DNA of 64,000 nucleotides, taken from NCBI GenBank assembly GCA_963691655.1, contig CAVNUY010000046.1, positions 248,001 to 312,000 of the forward strand, written 5' to 3'. The stretch comes from Toxonevra muliebris. Its lineage: Eukaryota > Arthropoda > Insecta > Diptera > Pallopteridae. The position numbers and the translations under genes were made by a program. The notes below the pieces were generated by a model that did not search any database, had not been told where the DNA came from, and saw only the letters and a program-made list of their open reading frames with translations. Every line of letters begins with the position of its first letter. The stretch's first letter is position 1. Below are positions 39,201-50,929 of the stretch, in pieces.

Positions 39201-42200
39201 TTTTAATTTCGAATTTTAATTTCGAATTTTAATTTCGAATTTTAATTTCGAATTTTAGTTTCGAATTTTAATTTCGAATTTTAATTTCGAATTTCAATTT
39301 CGAATTTTAATTTCGAATTTTAATTCCGAATTTTAATTTCGAATTTTAATTCCGAATTTTAATTCCGAATTTTAATTCCGAATTTTAATTTCGAATTTTA
39401 ATTTCGAATTTCAATTTCCAATTTTAATTTCGAATTTTAATTCCGAAATTAAAATTCGATTTTTAATTCCGAATTTTAATTTCGAATTTTAATTTCGAAT
39501 TTTAATTTCGAATTTCAATTTCGAATTTTAATTCCGAGTTTTAATTTCGAATTTCAATTTCGAATTTTAATTCCGAATTTTAATTCCGAATTTTAATTTC
39601 GAATTTTAATTTCGAATTTTAATTTCGAATTTTAATTTCGAATTTCAATTTCGAATTTCAATTCCGAATTTTAATTTCGAATTTTAATTTCGAATTTTAA
39701 TTTCGAATTTTAATTTCGAATTTCAATTCCGAATTTTAATTTCGAATTTTAATTTCGAATTTTAATTTCGAATTTTAATTTCGAATTTCAATTTCGAATT
39801 TTAATTTCGAATTTTAATTCCGAATTTTATTTCCGAATTTTAATTTCGAATTTTAATTTCGAAATTTAATTTCGAATTTTAATTCCAAATTTTAATTCCG
39901 AATTTTAATTCCGAATTTTAATTCCGAATTTTAATTCCGAATTTTAATTCCGAATTTTAATTTCGAATTTTAATTCCGAATTTTAATTCCGAATTTTAAT
40001 TCCGAATTTTAATTTCGAATTTTAATTCCGAATTTTAATTCCGAATTTTAATTCCGAATTTTAATTTCAAATTTTAATTCCGAATTTTAATTTCGAATTT
40101 CAATTTCGAATTTTAATTTCGAATTTTAATTCCGAATTTTAATTTCGAATTTTAATTCCGAATTTTAATTTCGAATTTTAATTTCGAATTTTAATTTCGT
40201 ATTTTAATTCCGAATTTTAATTTCGAATTTTAATTTCGAATTTTAATTTCGAATTTTAATTCCGAATTTTAATTTCAAATTTTAATTCCGAATTTTAATT
40301 CCGAATTTTAATTTCGAATTTCAATTTCGAATTTCAATTTCGAATTTTATTTTCGAATTTTAATTCCGAATTTTAATTTCGAATTTTAATTCCGAATTTT
40401 AATTCCGAATTTTAATTCCGAATTTTAATTTCGAATTTCAATTTCGAATTTTAATTTCGAATTTTAATTCCGAATTTTAATTTCGAATTTCAATTTCGAA
40501 TTTTAATTTCGAATTTTAATTCCGAATTTTAATTCCGAATTTTAATTCCGAATTTTAATTCCGAATTTTAATTTCTAATTTTAATTCCGAATTTTAATTC
40601 CGAATTTTAATTCCGAATTTTAATTCCTAACTTTAATTCCGAATTTTAATTTCGAATCTTAATTTCGAATTTTAATTCCGAATTTTATTTTCGAATTTTA
40701 ATTCCGAATTTAAATTTCGAATTTTAATTCCGAATTTTAATTTCGAATTTTAATTTCGAATTTTAATTCCGAATTTTAATTTCGAATTTCAATTTCGAAT
40801 TTTAATTCCGAATTTTAATTTCGAATTTCAATTTCGAATTTTAATTTCGAATTTTAATTCCGAATTTTAATTTCTAATTTTAACTCCGAATTTTAATTCC
40901 GAATTTTAATTCCGAATTTTAATTCCGAATTTCAATTTCGAATTTCAATTTCGAATTTTAATTTCGAATTTTAATTCCGAATTTTAATTTCGAATTTTAA
41001 TTTCAAATTTTAATTTCGAATTTTAATTCCGAATTTTAATTCCGAATTTTAATTCCGAATTTTAATTTCGAATTTTAATTTCGAATTTTAATTTCGAATT
41101 TTAATTCCGAATTTTAATTTCGAATTTCAATTTCGAATTTTAATTCCGAATTTTAATTTCGAATTTCAATTTCGAATTTTAATTTCGAATTTTAATTCCG
41201 AATTTTAATTTCGAATTTTAACTCCGAATTTTAATTCCGAATTTTAATTCCGAATTTTAATTCCGAATTTCAATTTCGAATTTCAATTTCGAATTTTAAT
41301 TTCGAATTTTAATTTCGAATTTTAATTCCGAATTTTAATTCCGAATTTTAATTCCGAATTTCAATTTCGAATTTCAATTTCGAATTTTAATTTCGAATTT
41401 TAATTTCGAATTTTAATTCCGAATTTTAATTCCAAATTTTAATTCCGAATTTTAATTCCGAATTTCAATTTCGAATTTCAATTTCGAATTTTAATTTCGA
41501 ATTTTAATTTCGAATTTTAATTCCGAATTTTAATTCCAAATTTTAATTCCGAATTTTAATTTCGAATTTCAATTTCGAACTTTAATTTCGAATTTCAATT
41601 CCGAATTTTATTTTCGAATTTTAATTCCGAATTTAAATTTCGAATTTTAATTCCGAATTTTAATTTCGAATTTTAATTTCGAATGTTAATTCCGAATTTT
41701 AATTTCGAATTTCAATTTCGAATTTTAATTCCGAATTTTAATTTCGAATTTCAATTTCGAATTTTAATTTCGAATTTTAATTCCGAATTTTAATTTCGAA
41801 TTTTAATTTCGAATTTTAATTTCGAATTTCAATTTCGAATTTTAATTCCGAATTTTAATTCCGAATTTTAATTCCGAATTTCAATTTCGAATTTCAATTT
41901 CGAATTTTAATTTAGAATTTTAATTTCGAATTTTAATTCCGAATTTTAATTCCAAATTTTAATTCCGAATTTTAATTTCGAATTTCAATTTCGAACTTTA
42001 ATTTCGAATTTCAATTCCGAATTTTAATTTCGAATTTTAATTTCGAATTTTAATTTCGAATTTTAATTTCGAATTTTAATTTCGAATTTTAATTCCGAAT
42101 TTTAATTTCGAATTTTAATTTCGAATTTTAATTTCGAATTTTAATTTCGAATTTTAATTTCGAATTTTAATTTCGAATTTTAATTCCGAATTTTAATTCC

Positions 42201-43300
42201 GAATTTTAATTTCGAATTTTAATTCCGAATTTTTATTTCGAATTTTAATTCCGAATTTTAATTCCGAATTTTAATTCCGAATTTTAATTTCGAATTTCAA
42301 TTTCGAATTTCAATTTCGAATTTTAATTCCGAATTTTAATTTCGAATTTTAATTTCGAATTTTAATTTCGAATTTTAATTCCGAATTTTAATTTCGAATT
42401 TTAATTTCGAATTTTAATTTCGAATTTTAATTCCGAATTTTAATTTCGAATTTCAATTTCGAATTTTAATTTCGAATTTTAATTCCGAATTTTAATTTCG
42501 AATTTTAATTCCGAATTTTAATTCCGAATTTTAATTCCGAATTTTAATTTCGAATTTCAATTTCGAATTTCAATTTCGAATTTTAATTCCGAATTTTAAT
42601 TTCGAATTTCAATTTCGAATTTTAATTTTGAATTTTAATTTCGAATTTTAATTTCGAATTTCAATTTCGAATTTTAATTCCGAATTTTAATTTCGAATTT
42701 CAATTTCGAATTTTAATTTCGAATTTTAATTTCGAATTTTAATTTCGAATTTTAATTTCGAATTTTAATTTCGAATTTCAATTTCGAATTTTAATTTCGA
42801 ATTTTAATTCCGAATTTTAATTTCGAATTTTAATTCCGAATTTTAATTCCGAATTTTAATTCCGAATTTTAATTTCGAATTTTAATTTCGAATTTCAATT
42901 TCCAATTTTAATTTCGAATTTTAATTCCGAAATTAAAATTCGAATTTTAATTCCGAATTTTAATTTCGAATTTTAATTTCGAATTTTAATTTCGAATTTC
43001 AATTTCGAATTTTAATTCCCAGTTTTAATTTCGAATTTCAATTTCGAATTTTAATTCCGAATTTTAATTCCGAATTTTAATTTCGAATTTTAATTTCGAA
43101 TTTTAATTTCGAATTTCAATTTCGAATTTTAATTCCGAATTTTAATTCCGAATTTTAATTTCGAATTTTAATTCCGAATTTTAATTTCGAATTTTAATTT
43201 CGAATTTTAATTTCGAATTTTAATTCCGAATTTTAATTTCGAATTTCAATTTCGAATTTTAATTTCGAATTTTAATTCCGAATTTTAATTTCGAATTTTA
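38100..43300 (+). repeat. Segmental duplication C, copy 2
   Basis: Partner of 26.9-32.3 kb, with landmarks at 39,106, 39,258, 39,458, 39,538, 39,829, 40,576, 40,631, 40,653, 41,685 and 42,942. The CCCAG junction that follows the inverted unit at 32,011 is matched at 43,022. About 5 kb of a 13-bp satellite keeping rare changes in the same order points to copying as a block, not unit-by-unit turnover. Confidence 0.88.
41300..43270 (+). repeat. Segmental duplication E, copy 1 (offset 1,976 bp)
   Basis: CGAACTTT (C at 41,580), GAATGTTAA (41,685), the inverted unit (42,928) and the CCCAG junction (43,022) all recur 1,976 bp, or 152 units, downstream. This block is itself the right part of duplication C, so an 11-kb event and a 2-kb event are nested. 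Confidence 0.88.
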
Positions 43301-45250
43301 ATTCCGAATTTTAATTCCGAATTTTAATTTCGAATTTCAATTTCGAATTTCAATTTCGAATTTTAATTTCGAATTTTAATTTCGAATTTTAATTCCGAAT
43401 TTTAATTCCAAATTTTAATTCCGAATTTTAATTCCGAATTTCAATTTCGAATTTCAATTTCGAATTTTAATTTCGAATTTTAATTTCGAATTTTAATTCC
43501 GAATTTTAATTCCAAATTTTAATTCAGAATTTTAATTTCGAATTTCAATTTCGAACTTTAATTTCGAATTTCAATTCCGAATTTTATTTTCGAATTTTAA
43601 TTCCGAATTTAAATTTCGAATTTTAATTCCGAATTTTAATTTCGAATTTTAATTTCGAATGTTAATTCCGAATTTTAATTTCGAATTTCAATTTCGAATT
43701 TTAATTCCGAATTTTAATTTCGAATTTCAATTTCGAATTTTAATTTCGAATTTTAATTCCGAATTTTAATTTCGAATTTTAATTTCGAATTTTAATTTCG
43801 AATTTCAATTTCGAATTTTAATTCCGAATTTTAATTCCGAATTTTAATTCCGAATTTCAATTTCGAATTTCAATTTCGAATTTTAATTTAGAATTTTAAT
43901 TTCGAATTTTAATTCCGAATTTTAATTCCAAATTTTAATTCCGAATTTTAATTTCGAATTTCAATTTCGAACTTTAATTTCGAATTTCAATTCCGAATTT
44001 TAATTTCGAATTTTAATTTCGAATTTTAATTTCGAATTTTAATTTCGAATTTTAATTTCGAATTTTAATTCCGAATTTTAATTTCGAATTTTAATTTCGA
44101 ATTTTAATTTCGAATTTTAATTTCGAATTTTAATTTCGAATTTTAATTTCGAATTTTAATTCCGAATTTGAATTCCGAATTTTAATTTCGAATTTTAATT
44201 CCGAATTTTTATTTCGAATTTTAATTCCGAATTTTAATTCCGAATTTTAATTCCGAATTTTAATTTCGAATTTCAATTTCGAATTTCAATTTCGAATTTT
44301 AATTCCGAATTTTAATTTCGAATTTTAATTTCGAATTTTAATTTCGAATTTTAATTCCGAATTTTAATTTCGAATTTTAATTTCGAATTTTAATTTCGAA
44401 TTTTAATTCCGAATTTTAATTTCGAATTTCAATTTCGAATTTTAATTTCGAATTTTAATTCCGAATTTTAATTTCGAATTTTAATTCCGAATTTTAATTC
44501 CGAATTTTAATTCCGAATTTTAATTTCGAATTTCAATTTCGAATTTCAATTTCGAATTTTAATTCCGAATTTTAATTTCGAATTTCAATTTCGAATTTTA
44601 ATTTTGAATTTTAATTTCGAATTTTAATTTCGAATTTCAATTTCGAATTTTAATTCCGAATTTTAATTTCGAATTTCAATTTCGAATTTTAATTTCGAAT
44701 TTTAATTTCGAATTTTAATTTCGAATTTTAATTTCGAATTTTAATTTCGAATTTCAATTTCGAATTTTAATTTCGAATTTTAATTCCGAATTTTAATTTC
44801 GAATTTTAATTCCGAATTTTAATTCCGAATTTTAATTCCGAATTTTAATTTCGAATTTTAATTTCGAATTTCAATTTCCAATTTTAATTTCGAATTTTAA
44901 TTCCGAAATTAAAATTCGAATTTTAATTCCGAATTTTAATTTCGAATTTTAATTTCGAATTTTAATTTCGAATTTCAATTTCGAATTTTAATTCCCAGTT
45001 TTAATTTCGAATTTCAATTTCGAATTTTAATTCCGAATTTTAATTCCGAATTTTAATTTCGAATTTTAATTTCGAATTTTAATTTCGAATTTCAATTTCG
45101 AATTTTAATTCCGAATTTTAATTCCGAATTTTAATTCCGAATTTTAATTCCGAATTTTAATTTCGAATTTTAATTTCGAATTTCAATTTCCAATTTTAAT
45201 TTCGAATTTTAATTCCGAAATTAAAATTCGAATTTTAATTCCGAATTTTA
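43276..45250 (+). repeat. Segmental duplication E, copy 2
   Basis: Partner landmarks: 43,556, 43,661, 44,904 and 44,998. TTCAGAATT near 43,525 is a private change. The inverted unit 312 bp further on (45,216) has its match at 32,229, an offset of exactly 999 units, so this copy also joins to sequence related to 32.2 kb. Confidence 0.87.
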
Positions 45251-47280
45251 ATTTCGAATTTCAATTTCGAATTTTAATTTCGAATTTTAATTCCGAATTT
45301 TAATTTCGAATTTTAATTCCGAATTTTAATTTCGAATTTTAATTCCGAATTTTAATTTCGAATTTTAATTCCGAATTTTAATTTCGAATTTTAATTTCGA
45401 ATTTTAATTCCGAATTTTAATTTCGAATTTCAATTTCGAATTTTAATTTCGAATTTTAATTCCGAATTTTAATTTCGAATTTTAATTTCGAATTTTAATT
45501 CCGAATTTTAATTTCGAATTTTAATTCCGAATTTTAATTCCGAATTTTAATTTCGAATTTTAATTCCGAATTTTAATTCCGAATTTTAATTCCGAATTTT
45601 AATTTCGAATTTTAATTTCGAATTTTAATTTCGAATTTTAATTTCGAATTTTAATTCCGAATTTTAATTCCAAATTTTAATTCCGAATTTTAATTCCGAA
45701 TTTTAATTTCGAATTTTAATTTCGAATTTCAATTTCGAATTTTAATTTCGAATTTTAATTCCGAATTTTAATTCCGAATTTTAATTCCGAATTTTAATTC
45801 CGAATTTTAATTTCGAATTTTAATTTCGAATTTCAATTTCCAATTTTAATTTCGAATTTTAATTCCGAAATTAAAATTCGAATTTTAATTCCGAATTTTA
45901 ATTTCGAATTTTAATTTCGAATTTTAATTTCGAATTTCAATTTCGAATTTTAATTCCGAGTTTTAATTTCGAATTTCAATTTCGAATTTTAATTCCGAAT
46001 TTTAATTCCGAATTTTAATTTCGAATTTTAATTTCGAATTTTAATTTCGAATTTCAATTTCGAATTTTAATTCCGAATTTTAATTCCGAATTTTAATTCC
46101 GAATTTTAATTCCGAATTTTAATTTCGAATTTTAATTTCGAATTTCAATTTCCAATTTTAATTTCGAATTTTAATTCCGAAATTAAAATTCGAATTTTAA
46201 TTCCGAATTTTAATTTCGAATTTCAATTTCGAATTTTAATTTCGAATTTTAATTCCGAATTTTAATTTCGAATTTTAATTCCGAATTTTAATTTCGAATT
46301 TTAATTCCGAATTTTAATTTCGAATTTTAATTTCGAATTTTAATTCCGAATTTTAATTTCGAATTTCAATTTCGAATTTTAATTTCGAATTTTAATTCCG
46401 AATTTTAATTTCGAATTTTAATTTCGAATTTTAATTCCGAATTTTAATTTCGAATTTTAATTCCGAATTTTAATTCCGAATTTTAATTTCGAATTTTAAT
46501 TCCGAATTTTAATTCCGAATTTTAATTCCGAATTTTAATTTCGAATTTTAATTTCGAATTTTAATTTCGAATTTTAATTTCGAATTTTAATTCCGAATTT
46601 TAATTCCAAATTTTAATTCCGAATTTTAATTCCGAATTTTAATTTCGAATTTTAATTTCGAATTTCAATTTCGAATTTTAATTTCGAATTTTAATTCCGA
46701 ATTTTAATTCCGAATTTTAATTCCGAATTTTAATTCCGAATTTTAATTTCGAATTTTAATTTCGAATTTTAATTTCGAATTTTAATTTCGAATTTCAATT
46801 TCGAATTTTAATTTCGAATTTTAATTTCGAATTTCAATTTCGAATTTTAATTCCGAATTTTAATTCCGAATTTTAATTCCGAATTTTAATTCCGAATTTT
46901 AATTCCGAATTTTAATTCCGAATTTTAATTTCGAATTTCAATTTCGAATTTCAAATTCGAATTTTAATTTCGAATTTTAATTCCGAATTTTAATTTCGAA
47001 TTTTAATTCCGAATTTTAATTCCGAATTTTAATTCCGAATTTTAATTCCGAATTTTAATTTCGAATTTCAATTTCGAATTTTAATTTCGAATTTTAATTC
47101 CGAATTTTAATTTCGAATTTTAATTCCGAATTTTAATTCCGAATTTTAATTTCGAATTTTAATTTCGAATTTCAATTTCGAATTTTAATTTCGAATTTTA
47201 ATTCCGAATTTTAATTCCGAATTTTAATTCCGAATTTTAATTTCGAATTTCAATTTCGAATTTTAATTTCGAATTTTAAT
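45250..47280 (+). repeat. Third copy of the 32.6-34.2 and 36.0-37.5 kb segment
   Basis: Inverted units at 45,866 and 46,178 and CAAATTCG at 46,958 match 36,142, 36,454 and 37,234 at an offset of 9,724 bp (748 units), and match 32,853, 33,165 and 33,945 at 13,013 bp (1,001 units). Agreement stops near 47,280. Confidence 0.85.
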
Positions 47281-48249
47281 TCCGAATTTTAATTCCGAAT
47301 TTTAATTCCGAATTTTAATTCCGAATTTTAATTTCGAATTTTAATTTCGAATTTCAATTTCGAATTTTAATTTCGAATTTTAATTCCGAATTTTAATTCC
47401 GAATTTTAATTCCGAATTTTAATTCCGAATTTTAATTTCGAATTTTAATTTCGAATTTTAATTTCGAATTTTAATTTCGAATTTTAATTTCGAATTTTAA
47501 TTTCGAATTTTAATTCCGAATTTTAATTTCGAATTTTAATTCCGAATTTTAATTCCGAATTTTAATTTCGAATTTCAATTTCGAATTTCAATTTCGAATT
47601 TTATTTTCGAATTTTAATTCCGAATTTTAATTCCGAATTTTAATTCCGAATTTTAATTCCGAATTTTAATTCCGAATTTTAATTCCGAATTTTAATTCCG
47701 AATTTTAATTCCGAATTTTAATTTCGAATTTTAATTTCGAATTTTAATTTCGAATTTTAATTTCGAATTTCAATTTCGAATTTTAATTTCGAATTTCAAT
47801 TTCGAATTTTAATTTCGAATTTTAATTCCGAATTTTAATTTCGAATTTTAATTTCGAATTTTAATTTCGAATTTTAATTCCGAATTTTAATTTCGAATTT
47901 CAATTTCGAATTTTAATTTCGAATTTTAATTCCGAATTTTAATTTCGAATTTTAATTCCGAATTTTAATTCCGAATTTTAATTCCGAATTTTAATTTCGA
48001 ATTTCAATTTCGAATTTCAATTTCGAATTTTAATTCCGAATTTTAATTTCGAATTTCAATTTCGAATTTTAATTTTGAATTTTAATTTCGAATTTTAATT
48101 TCGAATTTCAATTTCGAATTTTAATTCCGAATTTTAATTTCGAATTTCAATTTCGAATTTTAATTTCGAATTTTAATTTCGAATTTTAATTTCGAATTTT
48201 AATTTCGAATTTTAATTTCGAATTTTAATTTCGAGTTTTAATTTCGAAT

Positions 48250-50900
48250 TTCAATTTCGAATTTTAATTTCGAATTTTAATTCCGAATTTTAATTTCGAA
48301 TTTTAATTCCGAATTTTAATTCCGAATTTTAATTCCGAATTTTAATTTCGAATTTTAATTTCGAATTTCAATTTCCAATTTTAATTTCGAATTTTAATTC
48401 CGAAATTAAAATTCGAATTTTAATTCCGAATTTTAATTTCGAATTTTAATTTCGAATTTTAATTTCGAATTTCAATTTCGAATTTTAATTCCGAGTTTTA
48501 ATTTCGAATTTCGAATTTTAATTCCGAATTTTAATTCCGAATTTTAATTTCGAATTTCAATTTCGAATTTCAATTTCGAATTTTAATTCCGAATTTTAAT
48601 TTCGAATTTTAATTTCGAATTTTAATTTCGAATTTTAATTTCGAATTTTAATTCCGAATTTCAATTTCGAATTTCAATTCCGAATTTTAATTTCGAATTT
48701 TAATTTCGAATTTTAATTTCGAATTTTAATTTCGAATTTCAATTTCGAATTTTAATTTCGAATTTTAATTTCGAATTTTAATTTCGAATTTCAATTTCGA
48801 ATTTTAATTCCGAATTTTAATTTCGAATTTTAATTTCGAATTTTAATTCCGAATTTTAATTCCGAATTTTAATTCCGAATTTTAATTTCGAATTTTAATT
48901 TCGAATTTCAATTTCGAATTTTAATTTCGAATTTTAATTCCGAAATTAAAATTCGAATTTTAAATCCGAATTTTAATTTCGAATTTTAATTTCGAATTTT
49001 AATTCCGAAATTTAATTTCGAAATTTAATTTCGAATTTTAATTTCGAATTTTAATTTCGAATTTCAATTTCGAATTTTAATTCCGAATTTTAATTTCGAA
49101 TTTTAATTTCGAATTTTAATTTCGAATTTTAATTTCGAATTTTAATTTCGAATTTCAATTCCGAATTTTAATTTCGAATTTTAATTCCGAATTTTAATTT
49201 CGAATTTTAATTCCGAATTTTAATTCCGAATTTTAATTCCGAATTTTAATTTCGAATTTTAATTTCGAATTTTAATTTCGAATTTCAATTTCGAATTTTA
49301 ATTCCGAATTTTAATTCCGAATTTTAATTCCGAATTTTAATTCCGAATTTTAATTTCGAATTTTAATTTCGAATTTCAATTTCCAATTTTAATTTCGAAT
49401 TTTAATTCCGAAATTAAAATTCGAATTTTAATTCCGAATTTTAATTTCGAATTTCAATTTCGAATTTTAATTTCGAATTTTAATTCCGAATTTTAATTTC
49501 GAATTTTAATTCCGAATTTTAATTTCGAATTTTAATTCCGAATTTTAATTTCGAATTTTAATTTCGAATTTTAATTCCGAATTTTAATTTCGAATTTCAA
49601 TTTCGAATTTTAATTTCGAATTTTAATTCCGAATTTTAATTTCGAATTTTAATTTCGAATTTTAATTCCGAATTTTAATTTCGAATTTTAATTCCGAATT
49701 TTAATTCCGAATTTTAATTTCGAATTTTAATTCCGAATTTTAATTCCGAATTTTAATTCCGAATTTTAATTTCGAATTTTAATTTCGAATTTTAATTTCG
49801 AATTTTAATTTCGAATTTTAATTCCGAATTTTAATTCCAAATTTTAATTCCGAATTTTAATTCCGAATTTTAATTTCGAATTTTAATTTCGAATTTCAAT
49901 TTCGAATTTTAATTTCGAATTTTAATTCCGAATTTTAATTCCGAATTTTAATTCCGAATTTTAATTCCGAATTTTAATTTCGAATTTTAATTTCGAATTT
50001 TAATTTCGAATTTTAATTTCGAATTTCAATTTCGAATTTTAATTTCGAATTTTAATTTCGAATTTCAATTTCGAATTTTAATTCCGAATTTTAATTCCGA
50101 ATTTTAATTCCGAATTTTAATTCCGAATTTTAATTCCGAATTTTAATTCCGAATTTTAATTCCGAATTTTAATTTCGAATTTCAATTTCGAATTTCAAAT
50201 TCGAATTTTAATTTCGAATTTTAATTCCGAATTTTAATTTCGAATTTTAATTCCGAATTTTAATTCCGAATTTTAATTCCGAATTTTAATTCCGAATTTT
50301 AATTCCGAATTTTAATTTCGAATTTCAATTTCGAATTTTAATTTCGAATTTTAATTCCGAATTTTAATTTCGAATTTTAATTCCGAATTTTAATTTCGAA
50401 TTTTAATTTCGAATTTTAATTTCGAATTTTAATTTCGAATTTTAATTTCGAATTTTAATTTCGAATTTTAATTTCGAATTTTAATTCCGAATTTTAATTT
50501 CGAATTTTAATTCCGAATTTTAATTCCGAATTTTAATTTCGAATTTCAATTTCGAATTTCAATTTCGAATTTTATTTTCGAATTTTAATTCCGAATTTTA
50601 ATTCCGAATTTTAATTCCGAATTTTAATTCCGAATTTTAATTCCGAATTTTAATTCCGAATTTTAATTCCGAATTTTAATTTCGAATTTCAATTTCGAAT
50701 TTTAATTTTGAATTTTAATTTCGAATTTTAATTTCGAATTTCAATTTCGAATTTTAATTCCGAATTTTAATTTCGAATTTCAATTTCGAATTTTAATTTC
50801 GAATTTTAATTTCGAATTTTAATTTCGAATTTTAATTTCGAATTTTAATTTCGAATTTTAATTTCGAATTTTAATTTCGAATTTTAATTTCGAATTTTAA
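48250..50900 (+). repeat. Segmental duplication F, copy 1 (offset about 2.69 kb)
   Basis: Inverted units at 48,401, 48,941 and 49,409 match 51,086, 51,632 and 52,113. The offsets are 2,685, 2,691 and 2,704: the first is short by the 6 bases lost at 48,505, the last is one unit longer. The middle inverted unit of each copy lacks the CCAATTTT flank. CAAATTCG at 50,202 matches 52,880 (2,678 bp). Confidence 0.87.
48505..48511 (+). repeat. 7-bp truncated unit (6-bp deletion)
   Basis: The unit reads CGAATTT and is followed at once by the next CG. The copy of this place near 51.19 kb has a full CGAATTTCAATTT unit, so six bases (one of two imperfect AATTTC repeats) were lost here after the duplication or in this copy only. 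It is the largest length change in the window. Confidence 0.92.
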
Positions 50901-50929
50901 TTTCGAATTTTAATTTCGAATTTTAATTT

